Source: Agrypnia vestita
Taxonomy: Eukaryota; Arthropoda; Insecta; Trichoptera; Phryganeidae
Direction: 5' to 3'
Length of the DNA stretch: 64,000 nucleotides
Assembly (NCBI GenBank): GCA_016648135.1
Contig: JADDOH010023117.1
Coordinates: 248,001-312,000 of the forward strand
Position 1 is the first letter of the stretch; every line of letters starts with the position of its first letter. Below the pieces are notes generated by a model that saw nothing but the letters and a program-made list of their open reading frames with translations, was not told the DNA's origin and did no database searches. The translations under genes and the position numbers were made by a program. Shown here piece after piece: positions 30,540 to 44,142 of the stretch.

Positions 30540-31745
30540 CGGGTAACGTGACAAAGTGGCCGCTTGTACTAAAGTGAGAGTTGATGTCGATTTTAGACTG
30601 AAACTTCATAACAAAGGAAGCAATATCCAATTTATGTAAATAGCAAAACCAGCAATGTCCACTATTTTCTATTTATTTATCTATTTATTCCAGTATTTGA
30701 TAGCAGATAGCAGATACAACAATATCCATATTTAAAAGTTAAATATTTATTTATATAAAAGGAGAAGTGAGGTGGCAATAGTTTTTAAAAACTTATTTCT
30801 AATAAGATGTATGTTTTACAGATTCCAAAAAAATTTCCTTGAGTAGTGACAGTTTTTTTGTAATAATCTCAGAAACACCTGTGGGGATATTGCTGTTTTT
30901 GTTTGTAACTCCTCATTTTATGTAATACTTAAGAATATTTTATTCCATTTTCTCAAAATGACGAATTGTTTACGCAGATCATTAGCGGTGGCGGGGGCTT
31001 CAATTGACTCAATTGATGCCCTTCAATTGTTCAATTGATTTGAAGCCATGGACGTGGCACATAAAACTTGATTGTTGTCAATACGCCTCACTTAAACACC
31101 GATACATAACGTTTGGCATAAATTGACACAAACACTTAATCTAACGGGATAATAAAAAAAATGAAAGATGAATAAGTTTAATTACTCATTTGTCAAATCT
31201 AAATTGAACAAATTGTGCGAGACAAAGATAGTGACTGATAATCCGCAACAGAAATAAACATTTAAAAATTAACAAGCAATCCTCTCTTGCCTCTGTAGGC
31301 AGAAATAGTGAGCGCTTCGCAATCAGTGGTTTTCATAATACATACTCTTCAATGCTCAATACTTAATCATTAAATGTAGAATACATGGTTGGTATTAAAG
31401 CAAAGTTAGCAATATCCCACTGAGGTTTTCTGATATAAATATAAAAAAACCTGTCACTAAGCAAACAAATTTCTCTGGAATCTATAACACCTACATCTTA
31501 TTGGTAACAGTTTTTAAAAATAACTGCCACCTCAGTTTTCTTTTAATGTATGCATATAAATAAATATTTAACTGTTAAATGTGGATATTGCTGTGTTTGC
31601 TACCAAATAGTGGATGTTGCTGTTTTGATTTTTCATAATTGTATATTGCTGTCTTTGCTATGATATGTCGATCCAAAATAGAAATTAACTCTCACTTTAG
31701 TATGGACCAGCCATTTTGTCATGTGACACATTCGATATACAGGGA
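30540..31745. mobile_element. Foldback element with about 370-bp inverted repeats
   Basis: 30548-30915 (from AGTGGCCGCTTGTACTAAAG to TGTGGGGATATTGCTG) is an imperfect inverse of 31400-31735 (from AGTTAGCAATATCCCACTGA to CACTTTAGTATGGACCAGCC). Shared anchors: AAATATTTATTTATAT, CTAATAAGATGTA / TACATCTTATTGG, AAAGTGAGAGTT / AACTCTCACTTT. The roughly 480-bp spacer has no recognised coding sequence. The arms have diverged, so it is old. Confidence 0.75.
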
Positions 31746-31762
31746 TGTACCAATATACAGGG

Positions 31763-32477
31763 ATGTCTCAAAAGTCAATGTCATCCTTTGCGGGACTGGT
31801 AGGCCAGCCAATTCGTAACTCACCAGAATATCAAAATATGATCTTAGTAAAAATTGTTTGTTTTCAAGATAATCAAGATAATTTCACAATGCAGTAAAAT
31901 AGCAATACCTTTTTTCTAAAATAAAACATAGCAAATGTAATACTATTTTAAAAATTAAATTGGCAATTGCCAGGTTAGCATGGTACATTTTTTTACAGTA
32001 TGAAGAGTCAAAGTAAAAAAAAAATTGACACATGAATCGAACAAAGATGCTTTTTTTCCATAGGTATTAGCACTATTAGTTTATTTTGAACTGTGATCTA
32101 TAGCAGAACTACCCAGGGTTGCGATAAACAAAAATTAGAGTCTTAAAATATGGAATATTGTTGTATCTGTGTCAGTTGAAAAACTGATCTAAGGTGTTGA
32201 CTTTCAAGAAATTCATAAAAGTGCCAATATCTTTATATGTATTATTATTTTTTCTTTTTTGTATTTCTTGCATTCACTGTGTAATAATTTATAACAATGA
32301 AGTATTCATTCACTTAATGTACACATAACCTTAATTTTTTGTAAAAGCCCTGAAGGGCGTTAATGAAAAGCAAATAAATCTCGAAAACTAATGATTTTTT
32401 ACTAAGGTCATGTTTTGGTCAATCATGAGTTGGCTTATCAGCCCTCCAAGGGACGACAAGGAGTTTTGGGTATCCTA
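31763..32477. mobile_element. MITE with imperfect roughly 90-bp TIRs (CAGGGATGTC end)
   Basis: The left end ACAGGGATGTCTCAAAAGTC and following GCCAGCCAATTCGTAACTCA match, inverted, AGTTGGCTTATCAGCCCTCC and ACTCCTTGTCGTCC near 32420-32470. ATGATCTTAGTAAAAA pairs with TTTTTACTAAGGTCAT. Noncoding. Probably Tc1/mariner-derived. Confidence 0.6.
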
Positions 32478-32479
32478 TA

Positions 32480-35400
32480 CACAGAATATTGATTGCCAGA
32501 TTGAGTTGAGCGAGATGTTGAGTCCTAGTTGTAGGTGATTTTGTCAACATAAAAATATATTCCGAATATTTTGAGTACATTAAAATTTTTCAAGAATACA
32601 ATTACTGGATTTTTGTCAGAGGAATGTCTTTAATCAAGATATAATATAGACTCCTCACAGAGGCGAAGAGACCTCCATACCTCCTTTCCCATATAAATAG
32701 CTTGGTCTCTGTGAGACATTTACAATATATCTTGAGTAAAAAAATATAATTTACCTTCTAATTTGAATTGTTTTAATGTAATCAAACATCAGTTCCAGAT
32801 AAACCTTAAGTAAATAGCAGTAGCTTAAAATATAGTTTTAAGAGTTTATTCAATGCTTAGGAAAACATTATAATGCATGTGAGTATAAGTCTTTTATGAT
32901 TATAGTGGTTATAAAATAAATAAACTGGTACTGAGTTTCCTATGCACGCAGTTTTTATTACTTAGATAAAAATGTATAAATAACCGCAGTTAAATGGGAA
33001 ATTCGTTAACTTTACAACTATAGTGAGTGGTCGATACACGAATGGACGAGAAAAAAGAAACATTTCAGGTGTAAAAATTTGCAGAAAATTTTACGATAAA
33101 AGTGTGCAAATATGATGACATTTTAATTACATTTTTATTCTAAGATAAATTTAAAAGAAAAAGATATAAATATATTCTAAAACAATAGTAAATACACATT
33201 ATTGAAGTCTTTCGAACATGCTTAATGAATTTAGAATCAACTGAACTATTCTCGAAGAAACCATAATCAATGGATGTGAACATTCATTATTTGAACATTT
33301 TCAATGTATTGTGATCCAACATTCTCTATAAATATGGCGGCATTGTGCTGCGCAATCAGAGTTGTTTGACAGGCGATATTCGACATAGAAGCGACCAAAG
33401 ACAGGCGTTTTACCAGATGGAAGCCAAGAGTGTGAACTTAACGTGAAATATGTAGTGTGCGAAGAAAGCGGAACGAACACAGCGGAACGACCTTGCAATA
33501 AAAATCAAAAGTGCATTTTTTACTTTTTTGTACCAACTGAAAATGCTCTTCCCGCAATACAAAATAAAAAAAAATGTTCTTACTTTTTTCATACTGACAT
33601 AAAAGGGGACAAAAATGGACATTTTGTATGTAAAGCCAAACTTCAAACAGCACTCCTATAAAATTGCTTTTTTAGATGCCTTAGTTTATGTAAGGACCGT
33701 CGACAATGTAAACTTCGTCAATTTTAGCATGGTGAATATTACGTAAAATACGTACTAATATTTTTAGAAAGGTGTAATCTGCTAATTTCTTCATCCGAAG
33801 GGTTCAAATATTCAATTAAAGACAGTATTTTTGCTATAACGATAGAAATATTGACATTATACAAATGTCTCAAAAGGCGTTTCTCATAGAAACTTAACAC
33901 ATATATAAATAAGTAAATCCTGTCTATTTTGTCTTGGAATATTATATTTAAATATTGCTACCCTGAGAATAGGGGGGGTCAACTACCCCTAGAGAGAAAT
34001 GCAAATAGATTTTTATCATAATAAAGGTAACATTTCAGAATCACTGCAGACTCCTTAGTTACTAAATTAATTTTAATTTAAACAAAAATTTGATTTTAAA
34101 TAAAAAATTTAAATATTTTTTTAACAAAATTTAAAAGGATAGGGAAAAAAATAGCTATCGATTGGCACATTTAACTCCATTTTACATTTTTTGACACTTA
34201 TCCCTATTTTCCATATCAAGACAGATATGATGTTTCAATTAATAACTAATTGATCGCTGCACCGTAACAAAAAAGAAAGTTAAAAATTCAAATTTATCCA
34301 AAGTCTGAACTTAATGTAATCAGTTTAATTGAGGTTACAAAATAATCAAACAATTCGCATATTTACCCAACAAAATTAGAATGTGTATCCAAAGGCAGCA
34401 CTCACTAAATGTAAGCAATAATATTATGGAAGCTATGCGAAATGTAAACTGTAAATGCAATAAAAGTATTTTAAAAATAAACTAAGCAACCATTAAGATT
34501 TAACAGACTTTAAATAAATTTGCAAATTAAACAATGAACTCATTTGTTTACAATTTGTGAATTGCTGTGCAAATTCTGTATCATTTTTTTTGGATCCCTT
34601 GAATTTGAGTATTTCTACTGAATTTTCAAAAAATTTGCACATTATCTCCCTTGATGGATAATGTTCAACTTAACTTAAAACAAAGTGTTATCAATTACAA
34701 ATATACACAAAGTCTAAAAATTAAATTAAAAATGTTAGAAATGTCACAAAACACATGGTGAAAAGTTAACAAATTTTTATTTCATTATTTAAAAAATCAA
34801 ATTTTAAGGTGGGTATTAAAAAAATGTGTAAGCAAAATAAACCTGTCTCGTGTTGTAATTTAAAGCAGCATTTATTCATATTACAAATCTACAACAATTA
34901 ATGCTTCGGCATTCATGAAAATGTATAAAGGTTGATCAGTATAAAACGGGTTTCATATGGTTACTGAATGTGGATACTCAGATGAGAAGAAATTACATGG
35001 AAAATACTTGTAAGTAACAATAGACTCTTAATGAAATCAAATATTAGAATAAAACAAAAAGTCTTTGTTAATGTCTCTTAGATTATAATGGGTTTCATTT
35101 TGAAACAGTGCCAACACTAGCTGGCAGTGAAATGGAAAAATGGCACTGTGCGTGCAACCGTCGTATGATCAGACATCAAGGTACTGCCGATGTTTCAGTC
35201 TAGGTATTGAGTGGTTCGGGATGTTTATAACGTTTCCCACAGACGGCAATAAAAATCGAAAGATGTAAACAGTAATTGACGAGGCTGAGTATGTGGTGAG
35301 AAGGAATTCGCCGTTTGGTGGATGCTTTAGTATCGAAAGAATTCAAACGTCTTACGTGTGTGAGAAAATAAATGAAAAAGCGACGGGATACACTCGTATG

Positions 35401-38400
35401 ACATTCATTTCTCTCAGACGCTAACAAATGAACTAGTTATTTTGGCCTGATAATTGTCGGTGACGAACACATTTGATCTTGATTTTTGTAAGCAGATGTA
35501 AGTTGAAAACATTAATTAATTATTGTGCCGGGTTCTATTAGAAGACTCTTAAGCTTCCACACAACATTGGCACATATTTTAGCGTCTTCGATTAATGCCA
35601 GGTAAAATTATACATTGCGCAAAGTGATGCATTTTTGTTCAAATTTGTCATTTATCATTTTGAGTGGCTCTCAAGAGGATTTGTGTTTACAATTACCCAC
35701 TCAAAATTATAATAAAAATTATTTATAAAAAAAACAAAAATTTATTTAAATTAGTTAAAAAATAAATTGGACTGATAAATTAACTAACCATCATGCCGTT
35801 TTTCTGCAGGGGTAAGCAGAGAGGACAGAATACAACACTCTTCTATCCTGGCACACCACTTTGACTCATCCACTTTCATACATCTTCTCATGTACTCATG
35901 CTCTTCGGTTATTGAAGGTTTGAACAGGACCATCCTCCAATGTTTGGTTTATCTCAGCGATCCTTTCTTTCATTTCTAAACTGTTCACTCTCCACTCTAT
36001 CATACAAACATTTTCCAAACATATGCCTAAGTGAGCAAATTTCTAGCGTGTTCAGTCTACTTTAATTCCTTTTTTGCCAAATACAAAGTAAAATAAAATA
36101 TTAATTTTTTTATTTTCAATGTGAATACCGAATTGCTAATTGGTCCATCGGATACAACAGATTTAAATTTGTTCTTTTGTATAGCAATCCATTTTTAATA
36201 ACCTCAATGACAGCAGATGATAAATGTCAAACCATGTGGTTGCCAAATTAAATGTATAAAAAATAGTGGTAAAGATTCAGCATACAAACACATCTGTGTA
36301 TCAATGCATTTACACTGCAGTGTGGAAATTTTTAATTTCAAGAGCTATTGAGAACCATATAAAAATTCAGAAAACTTCTAGAAACCTCTTTCAGAACTAC
36401 AATTTTTTTTTAAATTTTTCAAATAAAATATAAGATTGAATGTTGCAATATTTAATCTCTCAAAATTGCTCATACCTTTGAATAAAATTTTCATAAACAT
36501 AACAATGTGTTCGTGAATTAAGCAAGAAAAATGTAAGTTGTTCAAAACCTGAAATTGTTTACATCATTCTGCAATACAATTTTTTTTTGTGAAGAAAAAA
36601 TAGGATAATAGTATACATAATAATTTTGTTGTCTGTCCTTCTGTCTGTCCATCCAACCGTAATTTCGTTTGAATTCACATTCATTTCGTATATGAGAGAT
36701 AAGTTATTCAGGTGTGATAAAAAGTGCAGTGAATGTTCTATTTCACACACTAATTCACAAATTAGTGTGAGAAAAATTCTAGAAACATTTTGAGTGAATT
36801 TTAGAACAGTGTCTCGATTAAATTCATATCCAGTGACTTTGGGTAATTAATAACTTTAATGAATTTTAATTGTTTCAGTTACATATTGATAATTCAATAA
36901 ATTAGTGGTTTATGCAAAGTGATTTCTTGATAATTATATGAATATATCATACATGTCTAGATCACTGTCTCCTAACGTGAACAAATTATAATATGATTAA
37001 TCATATTAAAAGACCAACAAAAGACATATTTATCTTAAGCCATCTCATTGAATCAAGGCATTGAATATAGATATGATTCACTTAATAACCTTGAATTCAA
37101 TTTTTAATGAAGTTCATCATGCATACAAAATTCTGGAAAATTTACAATGTATGTTTACGTACTAATGACTAAACCAGTTTCACACTTGAAAGGTAGAAAA
37201 ATAAACCATCTCCAGGTGTTTGTTGGCAAAATAATCTCATTATTGAGCCTAGAATCAATGAAATCAAAATGTATGTACAACATAATGACTCTTAGATATT
37301 TGCAGAAAAGGTGTGTGGTACTGCTGGTGTATATTAGTATTCAGCCTCATTATTGTATGTAGTACATGATAATCAAATATGCAACAGATGATATGCATCA
37401 ACACCGAGGGGGAATAGTGCCTGACACCGAACGCCCGTGTTTACAAAAGAACATAACATAACTTATATCGCAACCTCTGTATCAAGAAAGACATATTGAT
37501 TTTCCCCGGGTATGCCAGAAAGAATAGAAGAATTAAACTAACATTGGTTAGAACAATTTAAATAAAAGTACACATTCAATTCATTTGCTGTGAAATTTTA
37601 AATTTAAATACGAAAATGAAAAAAAACATTTGTTGGAAATGTCAAGGTGATGTAACTTCTCAAATACTTAGATACTTTTAAAAAAAAATCTACACATAGA
37701 AGTGTACAAGATTTTTTCTCATATTACCTACATTAAATTTGCTGAGGATTACATCATTGAAAGTGTATTTATATATATAATATGCACTATTAACTAAATG
37801 TTACATATTAAAGTATAAAACAGACACTTCCACAGAGAATGAAAACGATTGATTGACAAGAAAATATAAACAAATACTTAAGAAGATTTACATAAATATA
37901 GTTGAGTTCTGTCATAATCAATATATATGTATATCTGACCACAAGAGTACAAGAAACGAGTCATTGCTTCTCTGCTTAGGTAATGAAAACACCTAGTGAT
38001 GTAGATTATTCAATTGTTTTATTTTTAATCCACTCACAAGACAGGCTGGCGAGACACAAAAAAATGCTGTCTATTTTGGTATCAAAGAACACAATGACCT
38101 ACAAAAATGTTTGAGTCATTGAAAAATACAAAAATCAAACTAAAAATATTATTATATGATAATAACTCTCGGTTGAAAATATTGTTATTAAAATTTGTAT
38201 GCTGAACCCCGAATAAGAAACGCGGAGTTCTTTAGAATAAATCAGCATCCTGATAATGAATTCAATCAATTAAAAAGCTCATTCATTATTCATAATTGTG
38301 AATAACTTAACGTTTTTTTAAAGCTTTCTGATTGATTGAATTCATTAATTTCAAACCTGTCAAAATTGGCATCATTACGATGTTATACATAACTGTCGAA

Positions 38401-38715
38401 ATACAGAAATAGCAATTTTGCTTAGTTCGGAATACGGCCGGATTGTATTTTATGTATTTTGTATCCAGTATTTTGTTAGTGTCTCATTAAAAATAAAAAA
38501 GGAAAATTTTCAAATACAACACAATTTTCACCAATTGTACATCATACTTTTAATAATACCCTGTGAGCTTAAGCCATTATACATGCATATTTTGAATGAA
38601 ATATTTCAACAATCAGAGCCCTTTTTCACTTTTATTTGAACAAATTTACTGTTTTCGAGTTTATATAACTCCCTAATCAGAAATATGAAAATAAAAACAT
38701 ACTTTTTATTTATAC
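32480..38715. other. Mostly featureless intron sequence
   Basis: AT-rich. At 33328 a TATAAA followed about 27 bp later by TCAGAG lies next to a less AT-rich 150-bp patch, a possible cryptic promoter, but nothing coding follows. 33500-33675 is a diverged copy of the sequence at 49380-49560 plus 50023-50075. 36724-36860 shares a TCCAGTGACTTTG phrase with 41.3 kb. I see no gene. Confidence 0.45.
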
Positions 38716-38727
38716 TTATTTAATTTT

Positions 38728-38783
38728 TGTTAGACGCATTTCACCTTATGATAATACCCTCATAAGGCGAAACGCGTCGAAAA
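38728..38783. repeat. Hairpin with GAAACGCGTC end
   Basis: GACGCATTTCACCTTATGA is mirrored by TCATAAGGCGAAACGCGTC across a short loop. The first arm recurs at 4240-4258. The GGCGAAACGCGTC side resembles the 3' half of decayed retroelement hammerheads, but no CTGATGA is present. Confidence 0.6.
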
Positions 38784-39060
38784 TACATATGTACAACTTT
38801 TTATTCACTTTTTTTCACCAAGTATATTTTATAACTAAACAAATATGTCTAGACATAAAAGTAAAAGACTCGAGTACAGATAAGGAGTTAATATAGGAGA
38901 TTGACGGTACTTATAAAGGAAAGAATGAAAATTAACCGGGCTTAGCAACCATAACAGTCAAATCTCGCTCTATTTGCTAAAGGTAGCCAATTTAATCTTG
39001 CTTCTAATCTCTAAAAATCGCCTTGGTACTTATTTCTTAAACAGAAAATGTTTTACAAAC

Positions 39061-39180
39061 CTCTGATCGAAGCCACGCTTCCCATAGCTCTCTCGCTGAG
39101 ATGTGCATATCATCATTGTAGTGGAAGGCCTGCTGTCTCCTCTCATAACCGGAGTCGTACTGAAGTTCTTCACGCAGAAA
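39061..39180 (-). CDS. Stim: Stim internal exon: hidden EF-hand
   Basis: A 40-codon, phase 0-0 exon bounded by TTTCCCACAG and GAG|GTTTGT. It begins FLREELQYDSGYERR and ends ELWEAWLRSE, which matches the segment between the canonical EF-hand and the SAM domain in STIM proteins. In known STIM structures this part forms the non-Ca2+-binding 'hidden' EF-hand that packs against the SAM domain and stabilises the Ca2+-loaded resting state. The MHISARELWEAW stretch is the family signature of that helix pair. It lies about 9.6 kb from the preceding exon and 20.4 kb from the next. No stop or frameshift is present. Confidence 0.95.
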
Positions 39181-41039
39181 CTGTGGGAAAAAACAAGATA
39201 TTCATTATTTTATCGTGACAGTCTCGAAAGAGTGAGGAAAATCTACCAGTGTTATGTAACTGATAAATAAAATACATAACAAATAATGCATCAGAAAAAA
39301 TTACTTGGCTATTTAAATATTATATTAAGTACATGGAAAATTAAGTGAAATCAAAGTGAAATCAAAGCGAAATAAAACAAACATTTTGATTAGGAATAGA
39401 ATATCCAAATGCCTTCAAGAACTGCACAAATCTCATAATAATAATCTATTTATGACTTCATTTGCAATCGCCAACAAATATGTGCTAGTAGTACCCACAT
39501 ATTTTAGGTGGGATATGTCACAGATCCGATAAAAATAAATATGGTGCAATTACAATACAAGCCAAAAGTAAATGTTATTTATTTTTGAAATAAATATAAT
39601 CATTTATCACCATCTTCTATAAGGTACTGTGTAAATGTTTCACTAATATATAAATGTGTAAGCTTACAATGTAATAATAATAATTAAAAACAGTACGCTG
39701 GAATCTCAAAATGAGTCGGCATTATGTTTTGGGAAAGTAAACTCACATCGAAACAACGCAAATCGAATCACATTTTCCTTAAGATCCCATAGAAATTTGT
39801 GAGATGCGTTCCACAATCCTCAAATAAATAGCATTTTACTTTTTAAAAAATTGTCCACAGTTACTTTCTCAGTTTACGTAACGCCTGAAGATCTCAGTAA
39901 TGCCAGATTTCTTTAGCAACAGTTTCATAATACTTCCGCTTTGACTTGCATTATTAATTAAGTTAAATGAAATCTCTATAACTTGACTTAGTTAACACTA
40001 TTCGAGTTTTGAGGGAATCAGCAACTCTCTTTGACAGGTGAAGATATAAACTGAGTTTAAAATATAAACTGAGTTTTAACCTGTAGATAAGAGCTACTGA
40101 TTATCTCAAGTACAATGTTTATTTTTTTTTAACAGTTAATTTTTTGTTAACAGTGTTTATTTTTCAAGTTATCTTATCCTTCAAGTTATCCTGTCAATAG
40201 TATATTTTATAGCTTTATCTATCAACAAAAAAGATTGTTACATAAATTCGGAAATCTGACTGCACATGTACGGCAATAGGAATATCCAATTTATTTAATC
40301 TGTCCAGACGAATATAGAATCATAGCTAAAAATTGGTTTATTTTAATGGTTTATTGGTTAATATTTTTTGACAAATTATTTTTTAAATTTCAAAATGGTC
40401 TGTCTCGCAAAGGTCCTTCTTTGTGACATGCGGAGCTAGTGGAGATAATCATGTCGCCAGGGTTTGAGTGAAATGAAAAGTTAATTATTTTCTTGTTTAA
40501 CGATATATTTATGTAGCGTATCGAAAAAAAAATTAGATGGAAAAAAAAGATTTTTTTTTTGCAAATGTCAATCAGTTTCAAAAATATTTTTAATTTTTTC
40601 CCTAAAAAATGTACGCTACATTGTAGATAATGTTATTGGTGAGATGTGTGCAAAATTTGAACAAAATTGCAATGATAGATTTTGAGATATCATCTCCAGG
40701 AGTCTGAAAATTAGAATTTCAAGCTATGAGATATAGCAAAAAAAAAAACATTTTTTGGTGAAGTTAATTCTAACAAAATATAAAACTTTGTGTACTTGAC
40801 GACTTTTAACGTAAACCAGTTTCATGATACCACCGATTTGTGCATCTGTTCTGACAATGGTATCGAATCCCGTCAAGAATAAAAATAACCAATATATTGA
40901 CACGAGATGGTAGAATGAGAAAGAATTACACGTAATCAATGATTTTACAGCACCTTTTACACTAAAATTGGAAAATACTAGAAGGTTCTGGGATGGTCCA
41001 CCGGATTCTGGAAACATTGAAAATACAAAATGAATACTG

Positions 41040-41335
41040 GTCTATAAATGCAGGGGCGCTGCACTGCGTGTAAGCGAGTTATTTAGTGTGACAAGCGAAC
41101 CGTGCTCTTGTGGCCAGTGTGTGCACCAGTAACAGTAAATCAAGAAAGTACCTACCGACATCTGAGAAGTGTTCCATAGTAATCAGAGCGATACAAATCT
41201 TGCTGGAATTTCTAGATACGTGAAGATTTTCAAGTGCAAGCTATGGAATTTAGTGTGAATGAAAAAACGGTGCTCAGATTAATTTTGTGTCCAGTGACTT
41301 TGCGTAATAAATAAAAATCAAATCGTTTTTGGTGT
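41040..41335 (+). repeat. LTR-like or exon-like patch
   Basis: Contains a TATAAATG, a GC-richer stretch (GGGGCGCTGCACTGCGTG), and GTCCAGTGACTTTGCGTAAT followed by AATAAATAAA, a polyadenylation-like signal. 36770-36860 shares the last part. This order (TATA box, then poly-A signal) fits a solo LTR, but I could not fix its ends or a target duplication. Confidence 0.35.
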
Positions 41336-42136
41336 TTCATTTGCCTTCCACGGCCATGATCCCGAGACAATATGTACAAAGTTCTTGTGAAATTATTAAT
41401 TATGTCAGACTACAAAGTTAAATTTCGAAAATATCTAGTGAAGTGTTCACCGAAAATGGGCTTCAGATTCGAAGAATAATCACGAAATTCATGATTTTAC
41501 AAAACATCAATGGCTCCGAAGGATTAATTCAGTAGCACTCACTGTGCCTGTTTACACTCGCAACAAAGATTATCTGACTCGTGTTTGTAACCATTTCCTT
41601 ATCGTAGGAAATGTATTAGCAGGGGCCAGCATACGGTTCATTATGTGTACAGAGCCATTATATCAACATGAAAAAAGTAAATGTTTATTCCAGTCATAGC
41701 TGTAAAGTGGCAAAGTAAAACATTTCTCCTCTGGTAAAAGATCAGCGGGCAAAAAATAATATTACACAAAAGAAAAATATTGATTTGTAATTAATTATGC
41801 GAATATGAAATGTTGTGTAAAAGTTTTTGCGTATCTTCATTTCGCTTTTCATAAGGGGTGTACAACTTTAAAATGAAATAAAACACATAATTACAGTGGT
41901 AACTGTCATGGTATTGACTTAATTGGAAAGATAATTTTATGCCATTAGTGTTAAAATATGATTACGATACCACAATTTTAGTAATAAATTAGTACAATTT
42001 GCAAGCATCGTTCTGGCTTAAATCTATTCATTGTGAAATGGCAAAACAAACTGAGCACAAATCAGCTATCAGCCGTCGCTGGAAAAAGTTTTGCGAGTTT
42101 GAAAAATAAACCTTTTAAAAACACTCTATATTTAAA

Positions 42137-42935
42137 CACTAATGGAATAAAATTGTCTTTCAAATTTATAAAGCCAACACTAAGGCTATTACTAAGATTT
42201 TTAGGTGTTTTATACCTCTTAAAAAAAAACACATATTAATCACTTCACCAGAGACATACAGAAAAATCTATGTAACAAAAAATATAGGTACATATTTAAC
42301 TGTAATTTCGGATATCTTATACGCACCATATGTATTACCGAGAAGCGAATCTCGACGTTTCGTTGGATACTTATCCAACGAAACGTCGAGGTTCGCTTCT
42401 CGGTAATACATACAGTGCGTATAAAATATTCGAAATTACAGTTAAATATGTCTAACGACTGTAATAACAACCTTAACTCTTTAAAAATATAGGTACAGTT
42501 ACCACCAGGACTTGAAGAAAGAACTTTCTACTAGAAGTCTGTAGAAGTGCTAAGAATTTCATAAGAATTTGTAGATTTTTTGGTTTATTAGAAAATGATA
42601 AAAAAAAACAACATTCCCAATTTTTATATTAAACCAAAATATTTAAACACTAATGGAATAAAATTATCTTTTCAATTTATAAAGCCAACATTAAGGCTAC
42701 TACTAAGATTTTTATGTGTTTTATACTCTAAAAAAACCACATATTAATCACTTCATCAGACATACAGAAAAATCTATGTCACAAAAAATATAGGTACGGT
42801 TACCACCAGGACTTGAACAATGAACTTTCTACTAGAAGTATGTAGGAGTGATAAGAATTCGTAGACTTTTTTGTTTATTGGGAAAGGATAAAAAAACAGC
42901 ATTCCCAATTTTTATATTAAACCAAATCTATGTAG
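42137..42935. repeat. Direct segmental duplication of about 300 bp
   Basis: 42137-42293 plus 42484-42640 corresponds to 42649-42935. Both have AACACTAATGGAATAAAAT, CACATATTAATCACTTCA, ACTTTCTACTAGAAGT and CATTCCCAATTTTTATATTA in order. The first copy is interrupted by the hairpin at 42294-42483; the second is the uninterrupted version. Confidence 0.85.
42294..42450. mobile_element. Perfect-hairpin insertion
   Basis: The palindrome is centred at 42370/42371. CGTTGGATA|TATCCAACG and outward GAGAAGCGAATCTCGACGTT match base for base for about 30 bp with a single mismatch. The match then continues with small gaps to the ends TATTTAACTGTAATTTCG / CGAAATTACAGTTAAATA. A copy of AAAATATAGGTAC flanks it on both sides, and the duplicated segment lacks it. 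It is a foldback element inserted after the duplication. Confidence 0.85.
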
Positions 42936-43103
42936 AATCCTATCTAGAATATCCTTTAGAGTATTTATTAATTTGAATGCAATAATATATGTATAATGGA
43001 AATTAGTGGTACACAATGGAGTTCAGGAACCAAGACCGATGTATGAAAGTGAAGCCAGGAGCTGGCAGAAGAGGAACGAAAGTAGACTGAATATAGTGGA
43101 AAT

Positions 43104-43268
43104 TAGATCAGGGCCAACTGTATCAACTTGGATTATTATAATCTTTTGTTTAAATGTTTCGTTTTCTATCGATTTTAGCTATGTCCAACAATCACGCAAC
43201 CCGTTTTCATAAAAATCTATAGTTTTTATAGAAGATTACAATGATCCAATTTGATACAACCAGCCCTT
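43104..43268. mobile_element. Tourist-like MITE, GGGCCAACTGTATCAA end
   Basis: The left end GGGCCAACTGTATCAACTTG and the right end GATACAACCAGCCC are imperfect inverted repeats. The interior shares CGTTTTCATAAAAATCTATA with the element at 452-595, so they belong to one superfamily. A related copy is at 48025-48156. Confidence 0.6.
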
Positions 43269-44105
43269 AGGCACATGTGTGGCAAATCCACCTATGATAG
43301 AGCAAAGACGTTTTATTTTAAAGTCAAGTTTTCTATTTTGATTTACACTAAATTGAACTTTGTAATACATACACATTGAGTTAAATTTATCACAACTATA
43401 GTTTCTAGAGGAGCAGTCCCTCTCATTGTCAGGTGTAATTATACCTATTAATACCCTTAAGAATGGAAGAGCTTGCATGAGAAAATATATAAATGTAGAT
43501 GAGGCAATGGTTGTATATCCGGAAGAGAGTGTGGCACTCCACCTTCTCTGCTTACAAATGGTGCGATGGTAAGTTAGGTAGAAGAGTGTGACCTTTTATC
43601 ATCTTTAACTATCCATTCGGGGAAATTGAATGGTGGAACGTTAGTTCATAAATGTATCTGTTAGATGGAGAATATTTTTTTTTTTATCTTGTAATAAAAC
43701 GGAACGAGAAGTTTTTTAAATGGAATGAGAGTTTTTCTCAGAAAATTCCATATTTCCAAGGTGCACAAAATTAGAAATATGTATACTGTTTGGTTTTACA
43801 ATTCACAGTTTCCAGTTACAAACTCAATACTTTGCCAAATACCAGAACTTTGGTGAGTGCTAAATAATATTCAGCCAATAAGTTATGTAATAAAAAAGCA
43901 AATGATCATTTTCAAAGACTACAATTTGGACAGAGAGAGCGGGAGTCTGAGACAAAAATTCACATCTCTGTCCACTCACTTGCCCCGTATTTTAACAAAC
44001 ACAGTTACACACAATTAACACTCACGACTTGCCCTGGAACGAATGGTCAGCCACGCGACACCTGAATGCATTGCCGAGAATTTACCATAATTACATTATT
44101 TTCTA

Positions 44106-44142
44106 TACATATATATATATATATATATTATATATATTAAGA
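44106..44142. repeat. AT dinucleotide microsatellite
   Basis: (AT)n with one TATTATAT interruption. Confidence 0.9.

Larger units (their letters stand above)
18699..39060 (-). other. Stim 20.4-kb intron packed with mobile elements
   Basis: Phase 0 intron between the hidden-EF-hand and SAM exons. It contains a small TIR element (19741-20175), the DIRS retrotransposon (20420-24282), a SINE (25843-26055), CR1-like and L2-like LINE tails, a Penelope LTR piece, two elements with long inverted repeats (30540-32477) and a hairpin at 38.7 kb. Stretches 18.8-19.7, 24.3-25.8, 26.5-27.2 and 32.5-38.7 kb are plain AT-rich sequence in which I see no gene. Confidence 0.85.

Noticed and set aside
33328..33360. 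TATA box plus initiator as a real promoter
   Set aside because: Spacing is right, but nothing coding follows and such pairs arise easily in AT-rich DNA; kept only as a remark.
33443..33661. Open frames on both strands as a gene
   Set aside because: The segment is a diverged copy of the repeat at 49380-49560/50023-50075, where the frame is not kept.
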